A stretch of DNA of 64,000 nucleotides. Source: Rhodococcus sp. Leaf278. GTDB taxonomy: Bacteria; Actinomycetota; Actinomycetes; Mycobacteriales; Mycobacteriaceae. The stretch is taken from the NCBI RefSeq assembly GCF_001426085.1, contig NZ_LMRR01000001.1:1539-65538 (forward strand), written 5' to 3'. The position numbers were made by a program, and so were the translations under genes. Below, one piece after another: positions 17,419-26,654 of this stretch (within the stretch, counting starts at the first letter, position 1; each line of letters opens with the position of its first letter). A model generated the notes under the pieces. That model was not told the origin of the DNA. It made no database searches and saw only the letters and a program-made list of their open reading frames with translations.

Positions 17419-20264
17419 GGGGCGCTCACTCGGCCTTGGCTCTGCATTTCCACCTGTGCGTCGAGACGTGCGCCGAGACTGCGCAGCACGTCGAGTACCA
17501 ACCCGACCACGATGAGATACACACCGAGGTCGAAGAACAATGCGGTGACGAGCTTGATGTCACCGAGAATCGGCAGCGTCACTTCGAGCGTCGCCGAGGA
17601 CAGCGCCGGTGCGCCGAGGAACATCGACGCCACCGCCGTGCCGGCCGCGAAGATCAACCCGAGCCCGAGGATCTTTCCGGCGTCGATCGGCACCGCCTCG
17701 CCGAGCTCGTAGCGGCCACCGGCGAGATACCGCAGTACCAACGCCAAGCCGGCCGTCAGACCACCGGCGAAACCGCCGCCGGGGGCGTTGTGGCCGGAGA
17801 AGAAGAAGTAGATCGAGAGCACCATGATCGTCGGGAAGATCAACCGCGTGGTGACCTCGAGAATCAACGAACGGTGTCGTGGATCGATCAGATCGCCGCC
17901 GAGGAGCCACGTCGTCTCCGCCGTGTCGTTCGCATCCGAGCTCGATGCGGGGGCGTCGGACACCCGCGGAGCGCTGCCGAACCGCCGGTTGCGGAAGACC
18001 AGGCTGGCCACGCCCGTTGCGGCCACGAGCAGGACACAGATTTCACCGAGGGTGTCCCAGGCACGGATGTCGACGAGGATCACGTTGACGATGTTCTTCC
18101 CGTCGCCCAGCTCGTAGGCGGCCTCGGGGAACTGCAGGGATACCGGAGCTGCGCTGCGCGCGTTCATCGCGAATGCGCCGAGCACACTGACGGTGGCACC
18201 GACGGCGACGGCGAGCGCGGCACGCGGTCCGCGAGATCCGGCCGAGCCCCGGTCGTCGACCTCGGCCGGTAGTTTGCGCAGCACCAGCACGAAGACCACC
18301 AGGGTCAGGGTTTCGACGAGGAACTGAGTCAGGGCGAGGTCGGGAGCACCGTGGATGGCGAAGATGACGCCACAGCCGTAGCCGGTGAGTCCGACGAGGA
18401 TGACGCTGGCCAGGCGGTTGCGCATGACGGTTGCGCCGAGGCCGCCGGCGATCATGATCACTCCGATGACCAGCTGCAGCGGGGTGTTCCACAGGGTGTA
18501 GTCCAGACCCGGTTCCTGCCCGACGATCAACACGATGATCGGCAGGAGAACCAGGGTCAGCAAGATGGTGCCCTGGGTGAGGGGAAGTGAACCGCGCTGG
18601 GTGGTGCCGGTGAGCCGGATGGACAGGGTGTCCATGAACTTGAGGACGTTGTCGTAGATGCGGTCGGCGTTACCGAGCGGTGGGTGCTCGAACTTGAGTC
18701 GGTTGACCACGCGATGTGCGACGAACAGTCCGACGCCGCCGGTGACGACGACGACGGTCAACGCCAGCGGCAGGTTGAACCCGTGCCAGAGCGCCAGGTG
18801 GTACGGCTCCTGACCGTACGACGGCAGGGTGCGTGCGTAGGGGCTGACGATGCGGTCGACGACCGATGAGGCGAAGCCGGCGACCACACCGAGGACGGCC
18901 AGAAATGCCGGCGCGGCCAGGAACAGTGCGGACGGTGCGTGCATGTTCTTCACCGATGGGCTCGGTCGTTTGAGCTGCTTGCGGCCGAACGCGCCCCACA
19001 CGAATCGGATGCTGTAGGTGACCGTGAGGATCGACCCGATGACCAACCCGGCGACGACGACGGCGGCGACCGTGGGATTCAGCGTCGGAGTGCTGATCAC
19101 CGCGGACAGGGCTGTTTCCTTGCCGACGAAACCGATCATCGGCGGTAAGCCAGCCATGCTGGCGGCGGCGAGCGCTGCGACGGCGGCGAGCCACGGTGCC
19201 TTCTTGCCCAGGTGAGCGAGCCTGCGGATGTCGCGCGTACCAGTGGTGTGATCGACGATGCCCACGACCATGAACAGCGTTGCCTTGAACATCGCGTGCG
19301 CGATCACCATCGTCAGGCCCGCCAGCATGGCTTTTTCGGAGCCGATGCCGACCAACACCATCAGGAAGCCGAGCTGGCTGACGGTGCCGAACGCCAGGAT
19401 GAGCTTGAGGTCGAAGGCTCGGAGTGCTCGCCACCCGGCCAGGATCATCGACAGCAGTCCCAAGCTGATGATGGTCGCGCGCCACGGGCCCGAGTCGGCG
19501 AAACCCGGTGCGAGGCGAGCCACCAGGTAGATGCCGGCCTTCACCATGGCCGCCGCGTGTAGATAGCCACTGACCGGTGTGGGGGCGGCCATCGCACCCG
19601 GGAGCCAGAAGTGCATCGGCACGATCGCCGATTTGCTCAGTGCGCCGATCAGAATGAGCACGATCGCCACGCCGGGGAGCCAGCCGCCGGGGGCGTTCGT
19701 GACGACCTCGGACAGGTTGTACGTCCCGGCGGCCTGGCCGAGGACGATGATGCCGACCAGCATCGCCAATCCGCCTGCGGTGGTGACGAGCAGAGCCTGG
19801 GTGGCCGCGCGCCTGCTCGACGCCCGTTCGGCGTAGTGACCGACGAGCAGGAACGACAGGACGGTGGTGATTTCCCAGAAGATGTAGAGCACCAGCATGT
19901 TGTCGCTGGTGATCAGGCCGAACATGGCCCCGGAGAATGCGACCATCTCGGCGGCGAACAGGCCGAGCCGTGGCTCGTCGTCCTCGAAGTAGCGGGCGCA
20001 GTACAGCAGAATCAACGCGCCTATGCCCAGCACCAGCAACGACATGATGGCGGCGAGTGAGTCGAAGCGCATATCGATGTTCATGGACAGGCCGGGAACC
20101 CACTCGATGCTCAGCTTCTGCTCTGTGTTCCAGTTGCTGAACACCCAGATCAGACTCAGCAGGGGAACGAGTGCGAGCGGGAAGAACGCACTGCGACCCC
20201 ACCACCGGACGAGAAGCGGCGCAAGCAGCGCGGCTGCGGTGTGCGCAAGAAGAATGGCGAGCAA
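17415..20264 (-). CDS. mrpA: Mrp Na+/H+ antiporter, fused subunits A and B
   Basis: A 949-residue protein joining MrpA and MrpB. Residues 1-500 are the NuoL-like channel part (LLVGHYAERASSRRAATQAL; MHFWLPGAMAAPTPVS with the conserved Lys/His region). Residues 540-740 carry the MrpA C-terminal domain, and residues from about 800 are the MnhB domain, recognised by SGHNAPGGGFAGGL. The start is TTG 20264, supported by GGAG six bases upstream, and MLAILLAHTAAALLAP is a normal first helix. It is the first gene of the operon mrpA-C-D-E-F-G, which exports Na+ (and perhaps K+) in exchange for protons for pH and salt balance. Confidence 0.93.
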   Translation of the reverse strand: MLAILLAHTAAALLAPLLVRWWGRSAFFPLALVPLLSLIWVFSNWNTEQKLSIEWVPGLSMNIDMRFDSLAAIMSLLVLGIGALILLYCARYFEDDEPRLGLFAAEMVAFSGAMFGLITSDNMLVLYIFWEITTVLSFLLVGHYAERASSRRAATQALLVTTAGGLAMLVGIIVLGQAAGTYNLSEVVTNAPGGWLPGVAIVLILIGALSKSAIVPMHFWLPGAMAAPTPVSGYLHAAAMVKAGIYLVARLAPGFADSGPWRATIISLGLLSMILAGWRALRAFDLKLILAFGTVSQLGFLMVLVGIGSEKAMLAGLTMVIAHAMFKATLFMVVGIVDHTTGTRDIRRLAHLGKKAPWLAAVAALAAASMAGLPPMIGFVGKETALSAVISTPTLNPTVAAVVVAGLVIGSILTVTYSIRFVWGAFGRKQLKRPSPSVKNMHAPSALFLAAPAFLAVLGVVAGFASSVVDRIVSPYARTLPSYGQEPYHLALWHGFNLPLALTVVVVTGGVGLFVAHRVVNRLKFEHPPLGNADRIYDNVLKFMDTLSIRLTGTTQRGSLPLTQGTILLTLVLLPIIVLIVGQEPGLDYTLWNTPLQLVIGVIMIAGGLGATVMRNRLASVILVGLTGYGCGVIFAIHGAPDLALTQFLVETLTLVVFVLVLRKLPAEVDDRGSAGSRGPRAALAVAVGATVSVLGAFAMNARSAAPVSLQFPEAAYELGDGKNIVNVILVDIRAWDTLGEICVLLVAATGVASLVFRNRRFGSAPRVSDAPASSSDANDTAETTWLLGGDLIDPRHRSLILEVTTRLIFPTIMVLSIYFFFSGHNAPGGGFAGGLTAGLALVLRYLAGGRYELGEAVPIDAGKILGLGLIFAAGTAVASMFLGAPALSSATLEVTLPILGDIKLVTALFFDLGVYLIVVGLVLDVLRSLGARLDAQVEMQSQGRVSAP

Positions 20265-20491
20265 AAATCACTCCGTCGTCTCGGGTCGCATCGGCGGCGA
20301 GGCCGGGGCGGTGGTCGTAGGGCGGCGATGAGTAGGGTCTTGAAATCTGTGTGAAATTCGACCTATGGCTTTGAGAAAAAACGAACTGGCCACCGAACGG
20401 TGACACCTGACGTTGTCGGTTTCCATCCTACTTTGCGTGGTCGGCGGCGGACCCAGCGGTACAAATCGGACGTACGCGGGAAAGGGGAGCA

Positions 20492-20908
20492 GTGCCCGTG
20501 AACGAGAAGAGGCTCATTCGGACGGCCGGGTTGGCCTTCGTTCGGGACCGTCGAATGATTCAGACGCGATCGGTGGGCAAATCCGCTTTCTACATGGCCG
20601 GCGGCAAAATCGACCCGGGTGAGACTGCAGAGCAGGCATTGCACCGGGAGATCAGAGAAGAACTCGACGCGGAAGTGATCGGTGCTCGACTCCTCGGAGT
20701 GTTCGAGTGCGAGGCCTGGGGGCATCCGGCGGGTACACCGCTCGAAATCACATGCTTTCTGGCCGATCTGGTCGGCGAACCGTCGCCGACGAGCGAAATA
20801 GCCGAGATCAGGTACTTCACCCGGGACGAGTACGCGGCGATGCCCGACGTCGCTCCGGGATCGCTGATGGTGTTCGACCGGATGAAAGCACTCGATTTAG
20901 TCGACTGA
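20492..20908 (+). CDS. Nudix hydrolase
   Basis: A 138-residue hydrolase of nucleoside-diphosphate-linked compounds. The Nudix box is intact: GGKIDPGET followed by REIREEL around residues 38-58, with the metal-binding Glu residues. The small size and central AFYMAGGK strand suggest a housecleaning pyrophosphatase, but no substrate-specific motif is visible. The start is GTG 20492 with AAAGGGGAG a few bases upstream. It is divergent from the mrp operon; the 227-base gap between them probably holds both promoters. Confidence 0.88.
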   Translation: MPVNEKRLIRTAGLAFVRDRRMIQTRSVGKSAFYMAGGKIDPGETAEQALHREIREELDAEVIGARLLGVFECEAWGHPAGTPLEITCFLADLVGEPSPTSEIAEIRYFTRDEYAAMPDVAPGSLMVFDRMKALDLVD

Positions 20909-20970
20909 ATCGCGTACGTTGGTGACCGAGAGAACGTACGTTCTCCACAACCACCGCGAAGGAGTCTTCG

Positions 20971-21723
20971 ATGACGAACCTGTCCCAGAAAGCCAACACC
21001 CTGCTCGAGCTGCACAAGCCGGGCAACCCGGTCGTGCTGCCGACGGTGTGGGACGCCTGGTCCGCCAACCTCGCCGTCTCCGCAGGATTCACCGCGCTGA
21101 CCGTCGGCAGTCACCCCGTCTCGGACTCCATCGGCAAGCCGGACAACGAGGGCATCACCTTCGACGAACTCCTCGCCCGCATCTCGCAGATCTCCGCAGC
21201 CGTCGACGCTCCGCTCTCGGTCGACATCGAATCCGGCTACGGCGAGGACCCCAAGCGCCTGATCGACGGCCTCATCTCGGCCGGAGCCGTCGGCCTCAAC
21301 ATCGAGGACACCGTGCACAGCGAGGGCGGACGGCTCCGTGAAGCACAGGAGCACGCCGACTTCGTCGGAGCCCTGCGCGCAGCATCCGACGCCACCGACG
21401 TCCACGTCGTCATCAACGCCCGCACCGACCTGTTCGTCAAGGAGATCGGCGACGAGAACGATCGCGTCGACCGCGCCATCGCCCGCCTGAAGCTGGCCGC
21501 CGCAGCCGGAGCCGACTCGCTCTACCCCGTCGGCTTCCACAACGACGCCGACTACAAGCGTCTGGCCGAGGAACTCCCGCTCCCGATCAATGCCATCGCC
21601 AACCCCGCCGAGGGCGACCTGTCGCACTTCGCATCCCTCGGTGTCGGTCGTATCAGTTTCGGACCGATCTTCCAGATGGTGCTCGCCAAGCGCGCCGAAG
21701 AGGTCCTCGCCCGCTGGAAGTGA
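20971..21723 (+). CDS. PEP mutase / isocitrate lyase-like protein
   Basis: A 250-residue single-domain protein of the PEP mutase/isocitrate lyase superfamily. It shows the N-terminal PTVWDAWSANLA, a metal-binding DIESGYG (in place of D-DTG-G), the GLNIEDT segment and NARTDLF. The family makes or breaks C-C or C-P bonds next to a carboxylate. The KKCG-type catalytic loop of true isocitrate lyase is absent, so it is more likely an oxaloacetate decarboxylase- or carboxyphosphonoenolpyruvate-like enzyme; the substrate is unknown. GAAGGAG sits upstream of ATG 20971. Confidence 0.85.
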   Translation: MTNLSQKANTLLELHKPGNPVVLPTVWDAWSANLAVSAGFTALTVGSHPVSDSIGKPDNEGITFDELLARISQISAAVDAPLSVDIESGYGEDPKRLIDGLISAGAVGLNIEDTVHSEGGRLREAQEHADFVGALRAASDATDVHVVINARTDLFVKEIGDENDRVDRAIARLKLAAAAGADSLYPVGFHNDADYKRLAEELPLPINAIANPAEGDLSHFASLGVGRISFGPIFQMVLAKRAEEVLARWK

Positions 21724-21746
21724 GAGCGGCTTCGCCGCACGTGCAC

Positions 21747-21774
21747 GGAACTTCGTAGCCTGCTACGAGTTTCC
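21747..21774. terminator. Hairpin between convergent genes
   Basis: GGAACTTCGTAGC pairs with GCTACGAGTTTCC across a two-to-three-base loop, one mismatch in the stem. It lies in the 53 bases between the convergent PEP-mutase-like and AAA ATPase genes, so it could terminate transcription in both directions. The core TTCGTAGC/GCTACGA recurs at 26630-26647. Confidence 0.5.
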
Positions 21775-21776
21775 GT

Positions 21777-23966
21777 TCACGACCCGTAGGCCCGCAGATG
21801 CGCCACCTGCTCGGGATCGAGTGACGGCTTGACCGTCGCCCGAGCGGTGGCGACATCGGCGGCCGTGACGTCGGCGGCATCCATCGACCGACGCATCGCC
21901 GTCAGTGCTGCCTCGCGCAGCAGTGCCGCGCAATCGGCGGCGGAGTAGCCGTCGAGATCGCGCGCCAACGCATCCAGATCCACGTCCTCGGCCAGCGGAA
22001 TGGATTTGCCCGACGCCTTCAGGATGTCCACCCGGGCATCGGAATCCGGCGGCGGCACGAACACCAGACGCTCGAGTCGGCCGGGCCTCAGCAAGGCCGG
22101 GTCGATCAGATCGGGTCGGTTGGTCGCACCGAGAACCACGACGTCGCGCAACGGTTCGACGCCGTCGAGTTCGGTCAGTAGTGCCGCTACCACCCGATCA
22201 CCGACGCCCGAATCCGAGCTCTGCCCGCGCCGAGGCACGAGGGCATCCACCTCGTCGAGGAAGATCAGGGACGGCGCAGAATCGCGGGCTCGCTGAAAGA
22301 GCTCTCGCACAGCCTTTTCCGAGGAGCCGACCCATTTGTCCATCAGCTCCGCGCCCTTGACCGAGTGCACGCTGAGCTGACCGGAACTTGCCAGTGCCCG
22401 CACCAGAAACGTCTTGCCGCAGCCGGGCGGACCGTAGAGCAGCACCCCGCGTGGCGGCTCGATTCCCAAGCGCGCGAACGAATCCGGATGCCGAAGCGGC
22501 CACAGGACCGCCTCGGTGAGTGCCTGTTTGGTCTCCACCATGTCGCCGACGTCCTCGAGCGTGAGGCTACCGATGGCCAACTCCTCGCTCCCCGAACGCG
22601 AGAGTGGGCGGATCACCTGAAGAGCGCCCACCAGATCGTCCTGCGTCAACGAGGCCGCGGCCGAATCGTTCGACGCGCGCGCAGCCGCCCGCAGCGCCGC
22701 CTCCCGCGTCAAAGCGGCTAGGTCTGCGACCACGAAACCCGGTGTTCGCGAAGCTATCTCACCCAGATCCACGTCGCCCTGCGGCACCTTCTTCAGCAGG
22801 TGTTCGAGCAGTCCCTTACGACCGGCGGCGTCGGGCAGGGTGAGGGTGAGCTCGCGATCGCACAGGTCCTGGCCCCGGAGCCGTGCGTCGGTGGCCTCGG
22901 GATGCGCGGTCGTTGCGATGAGCGCCAGACCGGGAGTGTCGACGGCCCGGCGCAGTACGTCGAGCACGAAGGTGGACGCCGGTTCGGGATCGGACGGCAA
23001 CAAAGCGTCGACGTCGGTAATCAACAGGACGCCCGAGCCGGCGAGTTCGTCCACCGCCGCGGTGACCCGCTCGACGCGAGCGGACGCCTCGAGTGCGCCG
23101 ATCGACGGACCGTCCAGTGCAACGCACGCTCGCTCACCGATCACTGCGCGGGCTAGCGTGGCCTTGCCCACGCCGCCGGACCCAGTGATCAGCACGCCCA
23201 GATGCGGCGATGCACCGAGCGTGGCCAGCAGTTCCGATTCGTCCAGAGCCAACCGCAGCCACTCGGTGAGCTTGGCCGACTGTGCGCTCACGCCCACCAG
23301 ATCGGCAGCGCTCACGCGTGGGGGAGCGGCCCTCGTCACGGAATCTCGTGCAGGGTGTACCGACGCGGATGGTGTTGCGCCGGAGGCGGTCACGGTGCCG
23401 GTGCCCCAGCCGACCGCCGAGTTGGGCTGAACGCTCACCGGCCCACCCGACGGGTCGACGGCGGAAACCGTCAACAGTTCGGTGGTCCACGCCACTCCAA
23501 ACGTTCTCGACAGGGCCTGCGTCGCCGAACTCGTCGACGTGCCGGGGCCCAGATCGCGGGGGAGTAGCGACACCGTGTCGCCCACCGTCAGCACCTTGCC
23601 GAGCAACGCTTGTCGCAGGGTGGCGTCGGAGATGGAGCCGGTGGCGAGCGCAGAGCCGGTCACCGTGACGGTCTTGGCCCCGTAGACGGTGACGGGCGCG
23701 ACTGCGACAGTGGCATTTTCGCGCAGTCCGGCATTGGAGAGCGTGACGTCGTCCAGTAGTGCGGTGCCCTGTGGCGAACCCTCGGGAGCTGCTGCGACGA
23801 CGGCTGCAGTGCGTCGAGATCCGATGAGTGACAGCGCATCCCATTCCCGTAGCCCGAGGGCCGCGAGTACCTCCGGATGCAGTCGCACCACTCCGCGCCT
23901 GGCATCGGCCGCCGAGGTGTTGAGGCGTGCAGTGAGAACGAGCTCGGGCGTTCGGGATGCGGTCAC
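21777..23966 (-). CDS. Cdc48-like AAA ATPase with two AAA domains (Rv0435c-like)
   Basis: A 729-residue ATPase. Residues 1-190 form a Cdc48/VAT-like N-terminal substrate-recognition region (double-psi beta-barrel type: GVVRLHPEVLAALGLREWD). The D1 domain has Walker A GSGGVGKAT near residue 260 and a Walker B LLITDVDALL with Asp in place of the usual Glu pair. D2 has Walker A GPPGCGKT near 510 and Walker B IFLDEVDAL followed by the arginine-finger region. D2 is thus the canonical motor, D1 weaker. It probably unfolds or remodels proteins. It ends the operon psd-pssA-ATPase, as in M. tuberculosis Rv0437c-Rv0435c. The start is GTG 23966. Confidence 0.88.
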   Translation of the reverse strand: MTASRTPELVLTARLNTSAADARRGVVRLHPEVLAALGLREWDALSLIGSRRTAAVVAAAPEGSPQGTALLDDVTLSNAGLRENATVAVAPVTVYGAKTVTVTGSALATGSISDATLRQALLGKVLTVGDTVSLLPRDLGPGTSTSSATQALSRTFGVAWTTELLTVSAVDPSGGPVSVQPNSAVGWGTGTVTASGATPSASVHPARDSVTRAAPPRVSAADLVGVSAQSAKLTEWLRLALDESELLATLGASPHLGVLITGSGGVGKATLARAVIGERACVALDGPSIGALEASARVERVTAAVDELAGSGVLLITDVDALLPSDPEPASTFVLDVLRRAVDTPGLALIATTAHPEATDARLRGQDLCDRELTLTLPDAAGRKGLLEHLLKKVPQGDVDLGEIASRTPGFVVADLAALTREAALRAAARASNDSAAASLTQDDLVGALQVIRPLSRSGSEELAIGSLTLEDVGDMVETKQALTEAVLWPLRHPDSFARLGIEPPRGVLLYGPPGCGKTFLVRALASSGQLSVHSVKGAELMDKWVGSSEKAVRELFQRARDSAPSLIFLDEVDALVPRRGQSSDSGVGDRVVAALLTELDGVEPLRDVVVLGATNRPDLIDPALLRPGRLERLVFVPPPDSDARVDILKASGKSIPLAEDVDLDALARDLDGYSAADCAALLREAALTAMRRSMDAADVTAADVATARATVKPSLDPEQVAHLRAYGS

Positions 23967-23987
23967 ACGTCCAACCTAATGCGGTTG

Positions 23988-24842
23988 TCAGCTACGTGGT
24001 CGACGCAGTCCCAGTCGTGCCTGGGACCGGCGGTTGTTACCCGGGGCGCGGCGGATGGCCCGTCGCTCCGCTCGACGCTCCGCCGGCTTGGCGTCCCACG
24101 TGTACGGGCGCGCGGCAGTCCAGCGCTGTGACCGCACCGCGAACGGGATGTGGATGAGATAGGCCAGCACCAATCCCATCAGCAGAACCAGCGGGAAAGT
24201 GATGAGCGCGGCGGCGAGCAGAGCCACCAGAACCAGCAGGATGGCCGCCAGCCTCGGCGGAACCGAGACGGTCTTGAGCGCGAGGGTGGGAATGCGGCTG
24301 ACGATCAGAGCGGCGGTCACGATCGACCATCCGGCCACGACATAGAACGACGCCCACCAGCCGTCGCCGAATTCCTCGAACGCGGCGATCGGGGCCAGCG
24401 CGATGAGTGCACCGGCGGGTGCGGGAACGCCAGTGAAGTATTCGCGGGCGTACGCGGGGGTGTCGTCCTCGTCGAGCAACGTGTTGAAGCGGGCGAGCCG
24501 AAGCACGATGCTCACCGCGTAGACCAGTGCGACGATCCAGCCGCCGCTACTGCCCTCGAGCAACGTGACGTACAGGACCAGTGCCGGGGCGACGCCGAAC
24601 GAAATGGCGTCGGACAGTGAGTCCAGCTCGGCACCGATCTTGCTGGTGGCGTCGAGCAGCCGCGCGATTCGCCCGTCCAACGCGTCGAGAATTGCGGCGG
24701 CACCGATCATGGCGAGTGCCGTGCCGAGCTGACCGTCGAGGGCGAACTTGACCGCGGACAGGCCGGAGCACAGCGCGAGAATCGTGACGACGGACGGGAG
24801 CAGACGGATGGCAGCAGGCGGCTTGGCGCGTCTGGTGATCAT
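23988..24842 (-). CDS. pssA: CDP-diacylglycerol-serine O-phosphatidyltransferase
   Basis: A 284-residue membrane enzyme that makes phosphatidylserine from CDP-diacylglycerol and serine. The CDP-alcohol phosphatidyltransferase motif D-G-x2-A-R-x8-G-x3-D-x3-D is seen as LDALDGRIARLL...GAELDSLSD near residues 53-77. About eight hydrophobic segments follow, and the C-terminus is very basic. ATG 24842 lies eight bases after the psd stop codon, and the product length matches M. tuberculosis PssA. It acts directly before psd in phosphatidylethanolamine synthesis. Confidence 0.93.
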   Translation of the reverse strand: MITRRAKPPAAIRLLPSVVTILALCSGLSAVKFALDGQLGTALAMIGAAAILDALDGRIARLLDATSKIGAELDSLSDAISFGVAPALVLYVTLLEGSSGGWIVALVYAVSIVLRLARFNTLLDEDDTPAYAREYFTGVPAPAGALIALAPIAAFEEFGDGWWASFYVVAGWSIVTAALIVSRIPTLALKTVSVPPRLAAILLVLVALLAAALITFPLVLLMGLVLAYLIHIPFAVRSQRWTAARPYTWDAKPAERRAERRAIRRAPGNNRRSQARLGLRRPRS

Positions 24843-24850
24843 GTCGGTGT

Positions 24851-25567
24851 CTACTGCGAGAGCTCGGCGAGGACCGTCTCGGCACCGACTGCGCGTTGGC
24901 CGCGTTCGACCAGGAGCGTGGTGCCCGCGGGGAAGTAGGTGTCGACTCGTGAGCCGAAGCGGATCAAGCCGTAGGTGTCGCCGATCGAGAGAGTGTCGCC
25001 CACCTTGGCGTTGTTGATGATGCGTCGCGCGATCAGACCGGCGATCTGCACGACGGCGACGTCCTGGCCGGAGTCGGTCCTGATGTGCATGCTGTTGCGT
25101 TCGTTGACTTCGCTGGCCTCGGCGAGATCGGCCGATTTGAACTGGCCGCGGCGATGAACGACCTCCAGCACCCGGCCGCCGACGGGAACACGCTGAACGT
25201 GAACGTCCAGGACCGAGAGGAAGATGCTCACGCGTGGGACCGGCTCGGAGCCGAGATCGAGCTCGGCCGGCGGTACTGCAGTATCGACGAGTGTGACGAG
25301 GCCGTCGGCCGGGGCAACGACGACGCCGGGGCGATTGGGTGGCACCCGTGACGGGTGGCGGAAGAAGGTGGCACAGGCTCCAGCAGCGACGAGGCCGGCG
25401 TTGCGCACCCACTTGGAGCGGCGGCCGAGCACTGCGACGGCGAGCGGACCACCCACGAAGGGAAGTCCCGCGGGGTGTAGTGGTGGAACCGTTTCACGAA
25501 CCAAATCGACGATGTGAGCCACTCCCGTGCGGGGCGGTTGACCAATCGGGGCGGGACGGCGTGCCAC
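24851..25567 (-). CDS. psd: Phosphatidylserine decarboxylase proenzyme
   Basis: A 238-residue proenzyme of the short (archaeal/actinobacterial) type. It cleaves itself between Gly and Ser in IRFGSRVD, near residue 208, to form the pyruvoyl group on the small subunit. Other conserved parts are [14 protein letters not shown] and [13 protein letters not shown]. It converts phosphatidylserine to phosphatidylethanolamine. The start is GTG 25567. It is the first gene of the psd-pssA-AAA ATPase operon. Confidence 0.93.
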   Translation of the reverse strand: MARRPAPIGQPPRTGVAHIVDLVRETVPPLHPAGLPFVGGPLAVAVLGRRSKWVRNAGLVAAGACATFFRHPSRVPPNRPGVVVAPADGLVTLVDTAVPPAELDLGSEPVPRVSIFLSVLDVHVQRVPVGGRVLEVVHRRGQFKSADLAEASEVNERNSMHIRTDSGQDVAVVQIAGLIARRIINNAKVGDTLSIGDTYGLIRFGSRVDTYFPAGTTLLVERGQRAVGAETVLAELSQ

Positions 25568-25701
25568 GGTCTCCTCTAACTTTTTTGTCGTTCAGGTGTC
25601 GGCAGGTCGTGTTGCGTGCAGCAGTCGACGTGCAGATGCACGACTGCCGAGGCCCTCACAGCGTACGTGAGGTGCCCCGGCAGTCGGGAGCTGCGAGTCG
25701 A

Positions 25702-25974
25702 TCAGACGCGGCTGCTGCGACCTGTCACGAGCTTGACCAGGAAGAGCAGGATGCATGCGCCGAGGATGCAGGTGATGAAGCTGAAGATCAGTCCGCCACC
25801 TTCGACGTCGACGCCGAAGACCTTGAGCAGGTATCCACCGATGAGGCCACCGATGATGCCGACGACGATGTTCAGGATGATGCCCATCTGAGCATCGGTC
25901 TTCATGATCTTGCTGCCGATCCAACCTGCGAGTCCGCCGATGATGATCCAGCCGATGATTCCGAGACCCAACAT
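25702..25974 (-). CDS. GlsB/YeaQ/YmgE-family small membrane protein
   Basis: A 90-residue protein with three membrane helices and many Gly residues, typical of the transglycosylase-associated family. The Gly-rich blocks IIGGLAGWIGSKIM and ILNIVVGIIGGLIGGYLL match it; the usual final helix is present. Members are often stress-induced, and the molecular role is unknown. It stands alone between psd and an SRPBCC gene, and the 88-base gap upstream holds its promoter. Confidence 0.85.
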   Translation of the reverse strand: MLGLGIIGWIIIGGLAGWIGSKIMKTDAQMGIILNIVVGIIGGLIGGYLLKVFGVDVEGGGLIFSFITCILGACILLFLVKLVTGRSSRV

Positions 25975-26062
25975 AAGTTGCCCCCACTTTCCGTTCGTGT
26001 CGTTTGCTTGTCGAAACGCCGGATGCCCGAGAGAAACAAACCTGAAACATTCCTGAGAATAT

Positions 26063-26527
26063 TTATTTTCGGCCCAACTTTTCGCTTTCGGCCTTGATGC
26101 GACGCAGGGTGCTGTTCATGCCCTCGACCAGTTCGACGTCGAACTCGTCGATCCCACCCAGGATGCGCTTGACCAGCAGCGACGAGACCGCGGACGTGCC
26201 GCTGGGTGCCTGACGCTTCTCGACGACGGTCGTCCCGGTGGCCGTGGGCGTCAGGGTGTACGACCAGATCGTCTTGTTCTCCACGACCCGGAACGCGAGT
26301 TCACGGTTGGGCTCGAAGGCGACGACTTTCGCCGACGTCGGCCAGACGAGCAGACCCTTGCGGTTGACGTTGAGCGTCCTGGTGCCCTTGCCGACCGGTC
26401 CGCCGAAGACCTTCATCTTCTTGCACTGCGGGCTCCACTCACCCATGCGCTCGAGGTCGGAGACGATCGACCAGACGGTCTCGGGGCTCGCGGCGATATC
26501 GATCGTGGCTTCGAGAGTCTTGCTCAA
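26063..26527 (-). CDS. SRPBCC (START-like) protein
   Basis: A 154-residue protein with the polyketide cyclase/START-like fold: ATIDIAASPETVWSIVSDLERMGEWSP begins the first strand and helix (quoted blocks are partial), and a long C-terminal helix (LVEGMNSTLRRIKAESEKL) closes the cavity. It probably binds a hydrophobic ligand. The TTG at 26527 is selected because AGGAG lies eight bases before it and it removes an N-terminal stretch foreign to the family. No operon partner is evident. Confidence 0.8.
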   Translation of the reverse strand: MSKTLEATIDIAASPETVWSIVSDLERMGEWSPQCKKMKVFGGPVGKGTRTLNVNRKGLLVWPTSAKVVAFEPNRELAFRVVENKTIWSYTLTPTATGTTVVEKRQAPSGTSAVSSLLVKRILGGIDEFDVELVEGMNSTLRRIKAESEKLGRK

Positions 26528-26629
26528 CGTGGGACTCCTGGTGGTGAGGTAAATGCAACCGACTGTCACACTCAATCGTGCGCATCCTATGTGTCAGCGA
26601 ACACAGTTGACCACCCAGGTGAGCGGTAA

Positions 26630-26647
26630 TTCGTAGCCCGCTACGAA
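26630..26647. repeat. Second copy of the TTCGTAGC/GCTACGAA hairpin
   Basis: TTCGTAGC and GCTACGAA form an eight-base perfect stem with a two-base loop just downstream of the DUF1206 gene. The same core is found at 21747-21774, also at a gene end, so it is probably a transcription terminator or a short dispersed element used as one. Confidence 0.45.
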
Positions 26648-26654
26648 CTTTCCT

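Noticed and set aside
18670..20406. 578-codon minus-strand frame inside mrpA
   Set aside because: It is Arg/His-rich and out of frame with the fused MrpAB protein, which accounts for the sequence.
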